Source: Bacteroidales bacterium (GTDB lineage Bacteria > Bacteroidota > Bacteroidia > Bacteroidales > UBA10428). Taken from it: DNA of 64,000 nt. Made by a program: the position numbers and the translations under genes. The DNA lies in contig JAFGIP010000114.1 of assembly GCA_016929525.1 (NCBI GenBank), forward strand, positions 62,001 through 126,000. Direction: 5' to 3'. The notes under the pieces are model-generated. The model saw only the letters and a list, made by a program, of their open reading frames with translations, ran no database searches and had not been told where the DNA came from. Of this stretch, positions 27,062 to 37,072 are shown piece after piece; position 1 is the stretch's first letter, and the number at the start of each line of letters is the position of its first letter.

Positions 27062-27484
27062 ATGTTACAACCAAAAAAGACAAAATACAGGAGAAGACAA
27101 AAGGGTCGCATGAAGGGAAATGCACAGAGAGGCAACCAATTAGCCTTCGGATCATTTGGCATTAAAGCATTACAAAGTGCCTGGATAACAGGCCGCCAGA
27201 TTGAAGCAGCCAGACAGGCAGTAACCAGGCATATGAAAAGGGAAGGACAAATATGGATAAGGGTTTTCCCTGATAAACCCATTACGAAAAAACCGGCAGA
27301 AGTTCGTATGGGTAAGGGTAAAGGGGCACCCGAAGGATTTGTTGTTCCTGTAACCCCAGGCAGAATTATCATTGAAGCTGAAGGTGTACCATTTGAAGTA
27401 GCTAAAGAAGCATTAAGGCTTGGTGCACAGAAACTTCCGATAACAACTAAAATGGTTGTACGACGCGATTATGTTCAAAATTAA
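27062..27484 (+). CDS. rplP: 50S ribosomal protein L16
   Basis: L16 contacts the A-site tRNA elbow and organises the A site. The 140-residue protein has [19 protein letters not shown], then [23 protein letters not shown] and [20 protein letters not shown]. Confidence 0.99.
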   Translation: MLQPKKTKYRRRQKGRMKGNAQRGNQLAFGSFGIKALQSAWITGRQIEAARQAVTRHMKREGQIWIRVFPDKPITKKPAEVRMGKGKGAPEGFVVPVTPGRIIIEAEGVPFEVAKEALRLGAQKLPITTKMVVRRDYVQN

Positions 27485-27500
27485 CTAAGAACGAATTAAG

Positions 27501-27707
27501 ATGAAGGCATCAGAAATTAGAGAGCTTACAGTAAAGGAGCTGGAAGAAAGAATAGACACAGAAAAAACGCAATTGGCAAAGCTGAAGCTTAACCACGCAA
27601 TTTCTCCACTCGACAATCCGCTGAAAATGAAAGCAGCTCGAAGAAATATTGCCAGGTTAATGACCATTTTGCGTCAAAAACAAATGAATGAAACAAGTAA
27701 TGATTAA
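27501..27707 (+). CDS. rpmC: 50S ribosomal protein L29
   Basis: This two-helix protein of 68 residues sits near the tunnel exit. Markers are KASEIRELTVKELEERI, then LKLNHAISPLDNPLKMKAARRNIARLMTILRQ. Confidence 0.96.
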   Translation: MKASEIRELTVKELEERIDTEKTQLAKLKLNHAISPLDNPLKMKAARRNIARLMTILRQKQMNETSND

Positions 27708-27715
27708 GATAACAA

Positions 27716-27973
27716 ATGGAATCCAGGAATCTTAGAAAAGAGCGTACAGGTGTAGTCGTCAGCAACAAAATGGATAAATCCATTGTAATTGCCGTCAAAA
27801 GAAAGGTTAAACATCCAATCTATGGTAAGTTTGTCAACAAAACAACCAAGCTGATGGCACAGGACGATAAGAACGAGTGCAATATTGGCGATGTGGTCAA
27901 AGTAATGGAAACTCGTCCTCTCAGTAAAAATAAATGTTGGAGATTGGTTGAAATTATTGAAAGAGCTAAATAG
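27716..27973 (+). CDS. rpsQ: 30S ribosomal protein S17
   Basis: S17 is a primary 16S rRNA-binding OB-fold protein, 85 residues. Segments [21 protein letters not shown] and [20 protein letters not shown] are diagnostic. It begins 8 bp after rpmC. Confidence 0.98.
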   Translation: MESRNLRKERTGVVVSNKMDKSIVIAVKRKVKHPIYGKFVNKTTKLMAQDDKNECNIGDVVKVMETRPLSKNKCWRLVEIIERAK

Positions 27974-27975
27974 TC

Positions 27976-28341
27976 ATGATACAACAAGAAACAAGAATGG
28001 CAGTTGCCGATAACAGTGGAGCAAAAGAAGTTCTTTGCATAAAAGTACTCGGTGGTACGCGTAAGAAGTATGCTTCAGTTGGTGATAAAATAGTAGTAAC
28101 GGTAAAAAGTGCTATTCCTTCAGGAGAAATCAAGAAGGGAACTGTTAGCAAAGCAGTTGTTGTTCGTACTAAAAAGGAAGTACGCCGCAGCGACGGTTCT
28201 TACATCCGCTTTGACGATAATGCTGTTGTGCTGCTAAATAATGCCGACGAAATTAGAGGCACTCGAATTTTTGGGCCTGTTGCACGTGAGCTTCGCGACA
28301 GATACATGAAAATAGTTTCACTTGCACCTGAAGTTTTATAA
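27976..28341 (+). CDS. rplN: 50S ribosomal protein L14
   Basis: L14 is a 121-residue beta-barrel at the subunit interface and the docking site of the RsfS silencing factor in many bacteria. Markers are [19 protein letters not shown], the [19 protein letters not shown] segment, and the [13 protein letters not shown] end. Confidence 0.99.
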   Translation: MIQQETRMAVADNSGAKEVLCIKVLGGTRKKYASVGDKIVVTVKSAIPSGEIKKGTVSKAVVVRTKKEVRRSDGSYIRFDDNAVVLLNNADEIRGTRIFGPVARELRDRYMKIVSLAPEVL

Positions 28342-28359
28342 TATAAAAGTACTGATCTG

Positions 28360-28683
28360 ATGCAAAAGAAAATACATATTAAAAAAGGTGATACGGTTTT
28401 TGTAAATGCCGGTGAATATAAAGGACAAAAGGGTAGAGTACTCGAAGTGAATCGTAAATCATACAGAGCTATTGTTGAAGGAATCAATATGATTTCGAAA
28501 CACACAAAACCCAATGCGCAGAACCCTAACGGAGGCATTATTAAAAAGGAAGCACCGGTGCATATATCTAACCTTATGCTCATTGATCCTTCGTCAGGTA
28601 GCGCAACCCGTATCGGACGAAAACTTGGTGATAAAGGGAAATTAGTAAGATATTCAAAAAAATCAGGAGAGGAGATTAAGTAA
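28360..28683 (+). CDS. rplX: 50S ribosomal protein L24
   Basis: L24 initiates 50S assembly. This 107-residue KOW-domain protein has [25 protein letters not shown] and [31 protein letters not shown]. Its stop overlaps the rplE start by one base (TAATG). Confidence 0.98.
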   Translation: MQKKIHIKKGDTVFVNAGEYKGQKGRVLEVNRKSYRAIVEGINMISKHTKPNAQNPNGGIIKKEAPVHISNLMLIDPSSGSATRIGRKLGDKGKLVRYSKKSGEEIK

Positions 28684-29240
28684 TGGCTTACGAACCGAAT
28701 CTTAAAAAGAAATATAGGGAGGAAATAATTCCTGCATTAACTAAGGAATATAATTATAAATCTGTAATGCAGGTTCCCCGACTGACCAAAATAATCATTA
28801 ATCAGGGTGTTGGCCAGGCTGTTGCTGATAAAAAACTTATCGATACGGCACAGGAAGAACTTACACTGATTGCTGGTCAGAAAGCCGTGCAAACTCTTTC
28901 GAAGAAAGATGTTTCAAATTTTAAACTGAGAAAGAAAATGCCTATTGGTGTGAAAGTCACTCTCAGACGTGAAAAGATGTACGAATTCCTTGAAAGATTG
29001 ATTTGTGTTGCATTGCCACGTATCAGAGATTTCAATGGTATCAATTCAAAACTCGATGGAAAAGGTAACTATACACTTGGTATAACAGAACATATCATTT
29101 TCCCCGAGATTGACATTGATAAGATCAATAAAATTCTGGGTATGGAAATTACATTTGTTACTACATCTAATACCGACGAAGAATCGTTGGCACTATTAAG
29201 AGAATTCGGTTTACCATTTAAAAATATTAAAAAGAGCTGA
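28683..29240 (+). CDS. rplE: 50S ribosomal protein L5
   Basis: L5 binds 5S rRNA in the central protuberance. The 185-residue protein contains [44 protein letters not shown], and [18 protein letters not shown]. Confidence 0.99.
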   Translation: MAYEPNLKKKYREEIIPALTKEYNYKSVMQVPRLTKIIINQGVGQAVADKKLIDTAQEELTLIAGQKAVQTLSKKDVSNFKLRKKMPIGVKVTLRREKMYEFLERLICVALPRIRDFNGINSKLDGKGNYTLGITEHIIFPEIDIDKINKILGMEITFVTTSNTDEESLALLREFGLPFKNIKKS

Positions 29241-29244
29241 TTGT

Positions 29245-29514
29245 ATGGCAAAGGAATCAATGAAGGCACGAGAAATAAAACGTGCAAGATTAGTTGAAAA
29301 ATATGCTGAAAAAAGGGCAAAGCTTAAAGCTGAAGGTGATTACCAGGCTTTAAGTCGATTACCAAGGAATTCAAATCCTATCCGTCAGCATAACAGATGC
29401 AAATTAACCGGAAGGCCAAAAGGTTATATGAGACAATTTGGTATCAGTAGAATAACTTTCCGCGAAATGGCATCATCAGGGCTAATTCCAGGAGTAAAAA
29501 AAGCCAGCTGGTAG
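29245..29514 (+). CDS. rpsN: 30S ribosomal protein S14, long zinc-free type
   Basis: This 89-residue S14 is the long C-minus form. It has one cysteine ([15 protein letters not shown]) instead of the CxxC...CxxC ribbon of short S14. It ends in the standard [11 protein letters not shown]. Confidence 0.98.
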   Translation: MAKESMKAREIKRARLVEKYAEKRAKLKAEGDYQALSRLPRNSNPIRQHNRCKLTGRPKGYMRQFGISRITFREMASSGLIPGVKKASW

Positions 29515-29548
29515 AAATAAAGTAGATATCGATAATAAGAATTTAATT

Positions 29549-29944
29549 ATGACTGATCCAATAGCAGATTATTTAACAAGAATACGCAACGCCATTTTAG
29601 CTAAACAAAGGGTAGTTGAGATCCCGGCTTCAAATATTAAAAGAGATATTACCCGAATATTATTTGATAAAGGATATATTCTTAATTATAAATTTGAGGA
29701 TAAAGGTCCGCAGGGTAATATTAAAATTGCTCTGAAGTACCACCCGGAAACCAGGGATCCGGCAATAAGAAAAATTGAAAGAATAAGTAAACCGGGTCTA
29801 AGAAAATATACAGGGAAAGATAATTTACCTCGTGTATTAAATGGTCTCGGAATAGCTATATTATCAACATCGCAAGGTGTTATGACCGATAAGGAAGCTC
29901 ACCAAAAGAATATTGGGGGCGAAGTTTTGTGTTACTTTTACTAA
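29549..29944 (+). CDS. rpsH: 30S ribosomal protein S8
   Basis: S8 is a primary 16S binder in the platform region and, in E. coli, the spc-operon repressor. Regulation here is not visible. The 131-residue protein begins TDPIADYLTRIRNAI, with SKPGLRKYTGKDNLPRVLNGLGIAILSTSQGVMTD at the C-terminal domain. Confidence 0.99.
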   Translation: MTDPIADYLTRIRNAILAKQRVVEIPASNIKRDITRILFDKGYILNYKFEDKGPQGNIKIALKYHPETRDPAIRKIERISKPGLRKYTGKDNLPRVLNGLGIAILSTSQGVMTDKEAHQKNIGGEVLCYFY

Positions 29945-29959
29945 ACAGGGAGATAGAAA

Positions 29960-30514
29960 ATGTCACGAATAGGAAAATTACCCATAAAAATAACACAGGG
30001 AGTTACGGTAGAGGTCACTCCTGATAACACTGTTACGGTAAAAGGGCCCAAAGGAGAACTCAAACAAAAGGTTGATCCTGACATTAAAATTGAGGTCAGT
30101 GAAGGTATTGTTGAAGTAAAAAGACCAACCGAACAGAAAAGACACAAAGCTCTGCACGGGCTATATCGTTCCCTGATAAGTAATATGGTTGAAGGTGTAT
30201 CAAAAGGATATACCATTGAACAGGAATTCGTCGGAGTAGGTTATAAAGCAGAGGCAAAAGGCCAGATTCTTGAGATGAGTTTAGGATATTCGCATGATAT
30301 TCATTTTAGACTTCCTAAAGAAATTAAGGTAGAAGCTAAAACTGAAAGAAGAAGTAATCCTATTATTACTTTATCAAGTATTGATAAACAACTGCTTGGT
30401 CAGGTTGCGGCAAAAATAAGATCATTACGTCCGCCCGAACCTTACAAAGGAAAAGGTATTAAGTTTGTTGGTGAGCATCTTCGTAAGAAAGCAGGTAAAT
30501 CTGCAAGTGTTTAA
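29960..30514 (+). CDS. rplF: 50S ribosomal protein L6
   Basis: L6 lies at the base of the factor-binding stalk near the sarcin-ricin loop. The 184-residue protein has SRIGKLPIKITQGVTVEV, the YRSLISNMVEGVSKGYT repeat segment, and the signature PEPYKGKGIKFVGEHLRKKAGK. Confidence 0.99.
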   Translation: MSRIGKLPIKITQGVTVEVTPDNTVTVKGPKGELKQKVDPDIKIEVSEGIVEVKRPTEQKRHKALHGLYRSLISNMVEGVSKGYTIEQEFVGVGYKAEAKGQILEMSLGYSHDIHFRLPKEIKVEAKTERRSNPIITLSSIDKQLLGQVAAKIRSLRPPEPYKGKGIKFVGEHLRKKAGKSASV

Positions 30515-30534
30515 TTGAATAACAATTATTGACA

Positions 30535-30894
30535 ATGGCTTTAACTAAACAAGATCGCAGGATCAGAATTAAATATAGAATACGAAAAAGAATAAGTGGT
30601 AGTGCTGAAAAGCCACGCTTAACAGTATTCCGCAGCAATAAGCAGATATATGTTCAGCTTGTTGATGATAAAGAAGGAAAAACATTGGTTTCTGTTTCAT
30701 CGCTTGAAAAGGAAATTGACGCAAAGCCTGGAATTAATAAAACAGAACAGGCCAAACTGGTCGGCAAAATGGCAGCTGAAAAATCAAAAGCAGCAGGTAT
30801 TGATCAGGTGGTATTCGACAGGAATGGATATTTATATCATGGCAGAATTAAAGCACTTGCTGATGCTGCCAGAGAAGCAGGATTAAAATTCTAA
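30535..30894 (+). CDS. rplR: 50S ribosomal protein L18
   Basis: L18 binds 5S rRNA. The track ORF includes a TTG two codons upstream. The ATG at 30535 gives [22 protein letters not shown] and 119 residues. The family end [28 protein letters not shown] is intact. Confidence 0.98.
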   Translation: MALTKQDRRIRIKYRIRKRISGSAEKPRLTVFRSNKQIYVQLVDDKEGKTLVSVSSLEKEIDAKPGINKTEQAKLVGKMAAEKSKAAGIDQVVFDRNGYLYHGRIKALADAAREAGLKF

Positions 30895-30901
30895 AAGCAA
30901 T

Positions 30902-31417
30902 ATGGCTACAACTATCAGGAAAGTAAAAACAACAGATCTGGAGTTAAAAGACAGATTAGTAAGTATTCAAAGAGTAACAAAGGTAACTAAAGGAGGTAGA
31001 ACTTTTAGTTTCTCAGCCATTGTTGTGGTTGGGAACGAAGATGGAATAGTTGGTTATGGACTGGGTAAAGCCAGTGAAGTAACAACGGCCATTGCTAAAG
31101 GAGTTGAAGACGCTAAAAAGAACCTTTTAAAAGTACCTGTTTATAAAGGGACAATACCTCACGAACAGATTGCAAAATATGGTGGTGCTACTGTATTCAT
31201 CAAGCCGGCATCAAGTGGTACAGGTGTAAAAGCAGGAGGTGCAATGCGTGCAGTTCTCGAAAGCGTTGGTGTTACAGATGTACTTGCAAAGTCAAAAGGA
31301 TCATCAAATCCGCATAACCTGGTAAAAGCAACATTTGAAGCTCTTATCAAACTTCGGGATGCTTATACGGTGGCTCAGCACCGCGGTGTCAGTATTGAAA
31401 AGGTATTCAATGGCTAA
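30902..31417 (+). CDS. rpsE: 30S ribosomal protein S5
   Basis: S5 contributes to decoding fidelity and the mRNA helicase activity of the 30S subunit. The 171-residue protein has [48 protein letters not shown], and [25 protein letters not shown]. Confidence 0.99.
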   Translation: MATTIRKVKTTDLELKDRLVSIQRVTKVTKGGRTFSFSAIVVVGNEDGIVGYGLGKASEVTTAIAKGVEDAKKNLLKVPVYKGTIPHEQIAKYGGATVFIKPASSGTGVKAGGAMRAVLESVGVTDVLAKSKGSSNPHNLVKATFEALIKLRDAYTVAQHRGVSIEKVFNG

Positions 31418-31435
31418 AAAGTAAAAACTTGAAAA

Positions 31436-31618
31436 ATGGCTAAGATTAAAATAACTCAAACTCGCAGTAGAATTGGAAGTACCAAGCGTCAGAAAGCAAC
31501 ATTGGATGCACTTGGGTTAAAAAAACTTCATAATCCTGTGGAACATGAAGATAGTGCTCAAATAATGGGAATGGTAAATAAAGTTAAGCACTTGGTAAAA
31601 GTTGAAGAAGTAAAATAG
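31436..31618 (+). CDS. rpmD: 50S ribosomal protein L30
   Basis: This 60-residue protein has the conserved TQTRSRIGSTKRQKATLDALGLKKL and ends in MVNKVKHLVKVEEV. Its small size is normal for the family. Confidence 0.97.
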   Translation: MAKIKITQTRSRIGSTKRQKATLDALGLKKLHNPVEHEDSAQIMGMVNKVKHLVKVEEVK

Positions 31619-31635
31619 CATAAACTACACCACAA

Positions 31636-32082
31636 ATGGAATTAAGTAACTTAAAACCTGCTAAAGGTTCTGTAAGAAAAAATAAAAGAGTAGGAAGAGG
31701 TCAGGGTTCCGGTAGAGGAGGAACTTCTACAAGAGGACATAAGGGACAAAAATCACGTTCCGGTTACTCAAGAAAGATTGGTTTTGAAGGAGGTCAGATG
31801 CCTTTACAGCGCAGAATACCAAAATATGGTTTTAAAAATATTAACCGTATCGAATATAAAGCCATCAATATTTCAACCCTACAGAAACTTGCAGAGAGTA
31901 AAAAACTTAAATCTATCGATGTTTCAACATTGATAGAAGCAGGGTTGGTTTCAAAAAATGATAAAATAAAGATTTTGGGCAATGGTGAACTTAAAACCAC
32001 TTTAACAGTAAAAGCCCATGCTTTTTCAAAATCAGCCGTCGAAGCTATTGAATCTTTGCAGGGAACTGTTGAAAAAATCTAA
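31636..32082 (+). CDS. rplO: 50S ribosomal protein L15
   Basis: L15 is a late assembly protein. The 148 residues include a Gly/Arg-rich N-terminal extension (RVGRGQGSGRGGTSTRGHKGQKSRSG) and the FEGGQMPLQRRIPKYGF motif. It starts 17 bp after rpmD and ends 4 bp before secY. Confidence 0.99.
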   Translation: MELSNLKPAKGSVRKNKRVGRGQGSGRGGTSTRGHKGQKSRSGYSRKIGFEGGQMPLQRRIPKYGFKNINRIEYKAINISTLQKLAESKKLKSIDVSTLIEAGLVSKNDKIKILGNGELKTTLTVKAHAFSKSAVEAIESLQGTVEKI

Positions 32083-32086
32083 TTGA

Positions 32087-33418
32087 ATGAAGAAGTTTAT
32101 AGAGACAGTCAAAAATATTTTTAAAATTGAAGATCTTAGAGCTAGAATTCTTTACACTCTTGGAATTCTGCTAATATACCGTTTAGGTTCGAAGGTAGTT
32201 TTGCCTGGTGTAAACCCTAATGAACTTGCAGAATTACAAGATAAAGCTTCTCAGGGAGTCCTTGGAATTCTTGACATGTTCTCGGGAGGTGCTTTTTCTT
32301 CAGCATCAATTTTTGCTCTGGGGATCATGCCTTATATTTCGGCTTCAATTATCATTCAGTTATTAGGTATAGCCGTGCCATACTTTCAGCGTTTACAGCG
32401 TGAAGGAGAAAGTGGCCGTAGAAAAATTAATCAGATTACCAGATATCTGACAGTTATTATACTTATTTTCCAGGCTCCTACATACCTGACTCAAATCCCT
32501 GAATCTGCAAGGGTATTACCAGGTATGTTTTTCACTATTTCATCCATTATTATTCTTACAACGGGCACCATGTTCGTGATGTGGCTTGGAGAAAGGATTA
32601 CCGACAAAGGTATCGGGAATGGAATATCCCTTATAATCATGATCGGGATTATTGCCAGGATGCCGTTTGCATTAAGTGGTGAGTTTTATGCCCGTATGGA
32701 AAAATCCGGAGGCGGATTGGTAGCATTCCTTGTTGAAATTGTATTTCTGTTCCTGGTATTTGTAATAAGTATTTTACTTGTTCAGGGAACAAGAAGGATT
32801 CCAGTGCAATATGCAAAAAGAATTGTCGGAAACAAGCAGTATGGTGGTGTAAGGCAGTATATTCCTTTAAAAGTTAATTCAGCTGGTGTGATGCCTATCA
32901 TATTCGCACAGGCAATTATGTTTTTACCTCTGACATTTGCACGATATGGTGGTGAAGGCGGCGGAATGTCGGCATTTGTTGCTGCTTTTGCTAACTTTAC
33001 AGGCTTTTGGTACAACTTTGTTTTCGGACTTATGATAGTTGCATTTACTTATTTCTATACTGCAATTACTATAAATCCACAACGTATGGCTGAAGATATC
33101 AGGAAAAACGGAGGATTTATTCCGGGTGTTAAACCCGGGAAGAAAACGGTAGAATTCCTGGATAATATCTTATCTAGAATAACTTTACCCGGTTCTATTT
33201 TTCTTGCTTTTGTAGCAATCATGCCTGCATTTGCAATGTTAGCCGGGGTTACGCAGAGCTTTGCTCAGTTTTATGGTGGAACATCACTCCTTATTTTAGT
33301 AGGAGTTGTTCTGGATACACTCCAACAAATAGAAAGTCACCTTCTTATGAGACATTATGACGGATTAATGAAATCGGGAAGAGTGAAAGGAAGAGTTGGC
33401 AGCGTTGCTTCAGTATAG
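32087..33418 (+). CDS. secY: Protein translocase channel subunit SecY
   Basis: SecY is the ten-helix pore of the inner-membrane Sec translocase. The 443-residue protein shows IYRLGSKVVLPGVNP, the plug-region segment GGAFSSASIFALGIMPYISASIIIQL, ERITDKGIGNGISLIIM, and PGVKPGKKTVEFL. As in other bacteria it is encoded inside the spc cluster. No adk gene separates it from map here. Confidence 0.98.
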   Translation: MKKFIETVKNIFKIEDLRARILYTLGILLIYRLGSKVVLPGVNPNELAELQDKASQGVLGILDMFSGGAFSSASIFALGIMPYISASIIIQLLGIAVPYFQRLQREGESGRRKINQITRYLTVIILIFQAPTYLTQIPESARVLPGMFFTISSIIILTTGTMFVMWLGERITDKGIGNGISLIIMIGIIARMPFALSGEFYARMEKSGGGLVAFLVEIVFLFLVFVISILLVQGTRRIPVQYAKRIVGNKQYGGVRQYIPLKVNSAGVMPIIFAQAIMFLPLTFARYGGEGGGMSAFVAAFANFTGFWYNFVFGLMIVAFTYFYTAITINPQRMAEDIRKNGGFIPGVKPGKKTVEFLDNILSRITLPGSIFLAFVAIMPAFAMLAGVTQSFAQFYGGTSLLILVGVVLDTLQQIESHLLMRHYDGLMKSGRVKGRVGSVASV

Positions 33419-33442
33419 GAAGCAATTAAATAATGTTCTTTG

Positions 33443-34213
33443 ATGATTAATATACGAACGGCTGAAGAGATAGAATTATTAAGGAAAAGTAATTTGCTTG
33501 TCTCTGAAACGCTCGCAGAAGTTGCAAAACGCATCGCCCCGGGAGTAACAACTGGTGAATTGGATAAGATAGCTGAAGAGTTTATTAACGATAATGATGC
33601 AAAACCTGGGTTCCTTGGTTATAATGGATATCCTAAAACATTATGCACATCGGTTAATGAACAGGTAGTTCACGGTATTCCTTCTGGTATTGTTTTAAAA
33701 GAAGGCGATATTATTTCAATAGACTGCGGTGTTTTACTGAACGGTTATTATGGCGATACAGCCTATACATTTGCCGTAGGTGAAATAGATGAGAATAAAA
33801 AGAGATTACTTAAGATTACCAAAGAATCACTTTTTCTGGGAATTGAAAAAGCGATAGAAGGTAATCGAACGGGTGATATCGGGTATGCCGTTCAAGAATA
33901 TTGCGAAGTAAATGGCTATTCTGTAGTTCGGGAGCTTGTAGGTCACGGATTGGGTACTAACCTGCACGAGCCGCCGGAAGTCCCAAATTACGGAAGAAGA
34001 GGAAGAGGTCCAAAACTAAAGGCGGGAATGGTGATTTGCATAGAACCAATGATCAACATGGGCAGAAAAGAAATCATTCAGGAAGCCGACGGATGGACCA
34101 TAAGAACTGCCGACAGGAAAGCATCAGCACATTTTGAATTGGCAGTGGCAATACAGAAGGATAAAGCAGACATTTTGTCGACATTTAAATATATTGAAGA
34201 ATTATTAAATTAA
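33443..34213 (+). CDS. map: Type I methionine aminopeptidase
   Basis: This metal-dependent enzyme removes initiator Met from nascent proteins. The ATG at 33443 is preferred over the in-frame TTG one codon earlier. The 256-residue protein has the five metal ligands in the expected places: [18 protein letters not shown] (Asp, Asp), [17 protein letters not shown] (His), CIEPMI (Glu) and AHFELAVAI (Glu). It lacks the N-terminal zinc extension of some homologues. Confidence 0.97.
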   Translation: MINIRTAEEIELLRKSNLLVSETLAEVAKRIAPGVTTGELDKIAEEFINDNDAKPGFLGYNGYPKTLCTSVNEQVVHGIPSGIVLKEGDIISIDCGVLLNGYYGDTAYTFAVGEIDENKKRLLKITKESLFLGIEKAIEGNRTGDIGYAVQEYCEVNGYSVVRELVGHGLGTNLHEPPEVPNYGRRGRGPKLKAGMVICIEPMINMGRKEIIQEADGWTIRTADRKASAHFELAVAIQKDKADILSTFKYIEELLN

Positions 34214-34221
34214 TTAATTAT

Positions 34222-34440
34222 ATGGCTAAACAAGCTTCTATAGAACAAGATGGTTTAATTAAAGAAGCTTTATCGAATGCAATGTTCAGGGTAGAGCTGG
34301 AAAACGGGCATATTATAACAGCCCATATTTCAGGGAAAATGAGAATGCATTATATTAAAATTCTGCCTGGAGACAAAGTAAAAGTAGAAATGTCACCATA
34401 TGATTTAACAAAAGGAAGAATTACTTACAGGTATAAATAA
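34222..34440 (+). CDS. infA: Translation initiation factor IF-1
   Basis: IF-1 is a 72-residue OB-fold protein that occupies the 30S A site during initiation. Conserved segments are [59 protein letters not shown]. It starts 8 bp after map. Confidence 0.99.
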   Translation: MAKQASIEQDGLIKEALSNAMFRVELENGHIITAHISGKMRMHYIKILPGDKVKVEMSPYDLTKGRITYRYK

Positions 34441-34448
34441 GATAAAAG

Positions 34449-34565
34449 ATGAAAATCAGAGCTTCATTAAAAAAACGATCGGCAGACGATAAAATCGTAA
34501 AAAGAAAAGGACGCTTGTATGTAATCAATAAAAAGAATCCTAAGAACAAACAGCGTCAGGGATAA
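34449..34565 (+). CDS. rpmJ: 50S ribosomal protein L36, zinc-free
   Basis: This 38-codon gene is too short for the ORF track. It starts 8 bp after infA and reads [20 protein letters not shown] through to KNKQRQG-stop, the normal L36 length and ends. The three cysteines and one histidine that bind zinc in C-plus L36 are all absent (SADDK replaces the CxxC). It should therefore not bind zinc. Confidence 0.97.
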   Translation: MKIRASLKKRSADDKIVKRKGRLYVINKKNPKNKQRQG

Positions 34566-34593
34566 TTGTTAGAAAATTTAAAAAAGAATAAAT

Positions 34594-34971
34594 ATGGCTA
34601 GAATAGTTGGTGTCGACCTTCCTAAGAATAAAAGAGGTGAAATAGGACTCACCTATATCTTTGGTGTTGGAAGAAGCAGTGCCCAAAAAATTCTTGATGA
34701 AGCAGGCATTGACTACGATATCAAGGTACAGGACTGGAGCGACGATCAGATTACAAAAATCCGTCAGATCGTAAATGAAAAATACAAAGTTGAAGGAGAA
34801 CTTCGTTCCACTGTTCAGCTTAACATTAAGCGATTGATGGACATTGGTTGTTACAGGGGTATTCGACATCGTATCGGTTTACCGGTAAGAGGTCAGAGTA
34901 CAAAGAATAATGCCCGAACCAGAAAGGGTCGGAAAAAGACAGTTGCGAATAAAAAGAAAGCTACCAAATAA
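34594..34971 (+). CDS. rpsM: 30S ribosomal protein S13
   Basis: S13 contacts P-site tRNA and forms the B1 intersubunit bridges. The 125-residue protein begins [25 protein letters not shown], with [30 protein letters not shown] near the end. Confidence 0.99.
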   Translation: MARIVGVDLPKNKRGEIGLTYIFGVGRSSAQKILDEAGIDYDIKVQDWSDDQITKIRQIVNEKYKVEGELRSTVQLNIKRLMDIGCYRGIRHRIGLPVRGQSTKNNARTRKGRKKTVANKKKATK

Positions 34972-34983
34972 TATTTATATAAG

Positions 34984-35373
34984 ATGGCGAAGAAAACAGG
35001 TACATCAAGAAGAAAAGTTGTTAAGGTTGATCCGGTTGGTCAAGCACATATTCATGCATCTTTCAATAATATCATCATTTCACTGACCAATGCACAAGGA
35101 CAGGTTATCTCCTGGTCTTCTGCCGGTAAGATGGGTTTTAAAGGATCAAAAAAGAATACTCCTTATGCTGCACAAATGGCTGCCCAGGATTGTTCGAAAG
35201 CTGCATATGATGCCGGATTACGTAAAGTGAAAGTTTTTGTAAAAGGACCTGGTTCAGGAAGAGAATCAGCAATTCGTACCATCCATACAAATGGTATTGA
35301 GGTAACCGAGATTGTGGACGTAACTCCAATGCCACATAACGGATGTCGTCCTGCAAAACGCAGAAGAGTATAA
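34984..35373 (+). CDS. rpsK: 30S ribosomal protein S11
   Basis: S11 is a platform protein of 129 residues. Typical segments are [56 protein letters not shown], and the terminal [13 protein letters not shown]. Confidence 0.99.
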   Translation: MAKKTGTSRRKVVKVDPVGQAHIHASFNNIIISLTNAQGQVISWSSAGKMGFKGSKKNTPYAAQMAAQDCSKAAYDAGLRKVKVFVKGPGSGRESAIRTIHTNGIEVTEIVDVTPMPHNGCRPAKRRRV

Positions 35374-35408
35374 AAGCATTGATAAATAAAATAAACATAA
35401 AAGAATAA

Positions 35409-36014
35409 ATGGCAAGATATACAGGACCTAGAACCAAGATAGCCAGAAAATTCGGAGATGCTATTTTCGGAGCAGATAAAAGCTTTGAACGAAAGAATTA
35501 TCCTCCCGGATTTCATGGAGCCAATAAGAAGAGAAGAAAAACTTCAGAATATGGGCTTCAGCTTAAAGAAAAGCAGAAAGCTAAATATACCTACGGGGTC
35601 TTAGAAAAGCAGTTTGCTAATATGTTTGATAAAGCTTCCAGAAGCAAAGGTGTAACCGGAGAGGTATTATTACAGCTTTTGGAATCAAGACTGGACAATG
35701 TTGTCTACCGCTTAGGAATTGCTCCTAGTCGTGCAGCAGCTCGCCAGTTAGTATCACACAGGCATATTACTGTAAACGGTAATGTCGTGAATGTTCCTTC
35801 GTATACATTACGTACCGGAGATTTAGTTGGAGTTCGCGAAAAATCAAAAGCACTTGAAGCTATTACTGAATCGCTTGAATCAAGACATTCATCTTATTCC
35901 TGGCTTGAATGGGATGGTTCACAGATGGCGGGGAAATTTATGAATTGTCCTGAAAGGGAAGAAATTCCTGAAAATATTAAAGAACAACTTATTGTTGAGT
36001 TGTACTCTAAATAG
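35409..36014 (+). CDS. rpsD: 30S ribosomal protein S4
   Basis: S4 is a primary assembly protein of the 30S body. The 201-residue protein begins [16 protein letters not shown] and lacks the N-terminal zinc cysteines. The S4 RNA-binding domain is [38 protein letters not shown]. Confidence 0.99.
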   Translation: MARYTGPRTKIARKFGDAIFGADKSFERKNYPPGFHGANKKRRKTSEYGLQLKEKQKAKYTYGVLEKQFANMFDKASRSKGVTGEVLLQLLESRLDNVVYRLGIAPSRAAARQLVSHRHITVNGNVVNVPSYTLRTGDLVGVREKSKALEAITESLESRHSSYSWLEWDGSQMAGKFMNCPEREEIPENIKEQLIVELYSK

Positions 36015-36041
36015 TCGAAATCATTTAATAATATATATTTT

Positions 36042-37034
36042 ATGGCAATTCTAGCATTCCAGAAACCGGATAAAGTCATTATGATTGAATCGGATGATTA
36101 CTTTGGAAAATTTGAGTTTCGTCCGCTTGAACCGGGATATGGTATAACTGTGGGTAATGCCCTGAGAAGAATTCTCTTATCATCGCTCGAAGGTTATGCA
36201 ATTACCACTATCAAAATAGAAGGTGTTGAACATGAATTTTCTTCAATAACAGGTGTTATTGAAGATGTGACCGATATTATTTTAAATATTAAACAGATTC
36301 GGTTTAAGAAACTTATCGAGGATGTCGATCACGAAAAGATTGTTGTATCCATTTCAGGTCAGGAAGTCTTTAAAGCCGGAGATCTGAACAGGTATTTAAG
36401 TGGCTTTGAAGTATTAAATCCTGAATTGGAAATATGTCACATGGAACCTTCAGTTGAGTTACAGTTGGAGCTCAATATATCCAAAGGTCGTGGATATATA
36501 CCGGCAGAGGAAAACAAGCCACTCGATGCAGAATTCGGACTTATTCCTGTTGATGCCATTTTCACACCAATCAAGAATGTGAAATATGTTATTGAGAATT
36601 ATCGTGTTGAACAAAAAACCGATTATGAAAAGTTATTGCTCGATATCCAGACCGATGGTTCTATTCATCCGAAGGAAGCATTAAAGGAAGCAGCGAAAAT
36701 TCTTATTTATCATTTCATGTTATTCTCTGACGAGAAAATTACACTTGATACTGACAAACAGGCTTCAAATGAAGAATTTGATGAAGAAGTACTTCATATG
36801 CGCCAGCTTCTGAAAACAAAACTTGTTGACCTTGATCTTTCAGTGAGAGCTTTGAACTGCCTTAAAGCTGCTGAAGTTGAGACTCTTGGCGACCTGGTAA
36901 AATTCAATAAGAATGATCTGTTGAAATTCAGAAATTTTGGTAAAAAGTCGCTTACTGAGCTGGATGAATTGCTTGAAGGAATGAACCTGAATTTTGGTAT
37001 GGATATTACAAAATATAAACTTGATAAAGACTAA
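36042..37034 (+). CDS. rpoA: RNA polymerase alpha subunit
   Basis: Alpha dimerises to scaffold RNA polymerase, and its C-terminal domain contacts promoters and regulators. The 330-residue protein has the N-terminal domain ([30 protein letters not shown], residues ~25-55), a linker near 235-250, and the C-terminal domain [23 protein letters not shown]...[16 protein letters not shown]. Confidence 0.99.
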   Translation: MAILAFQKPDKVIMIESDDYFGKFEFRPLEPGYGITVGNALRRILLSSLEGYAITTIKIEGVEHEFSSITGVIEDVTDIILNIKQIRFKKLIEDVDHEKIVVSISGQEVFKAGDLNRYLSGFEVLNPELEICHMEPSVELQLELNISKGRGYIPAEENKPLDAEFGLIPVDAIFTPIKNVKYVIENYRVEQKTDYEKLLLDIQTDGSIHPKEALKEAAKILIYHFMLFSDEKITLDTDKQASNEEFDEEVLHMRQLLKTKLVDLDLSVRALNCLKAAEVETLGDLVKFNKNDLLKFRNFGKKSLTELDELLEGMNLNFGMDITKYKLDKD

Positions 37035-37072
37035 ACTATAAGGGGAAATTTTCCCGGAAAAGAGAAATACAG

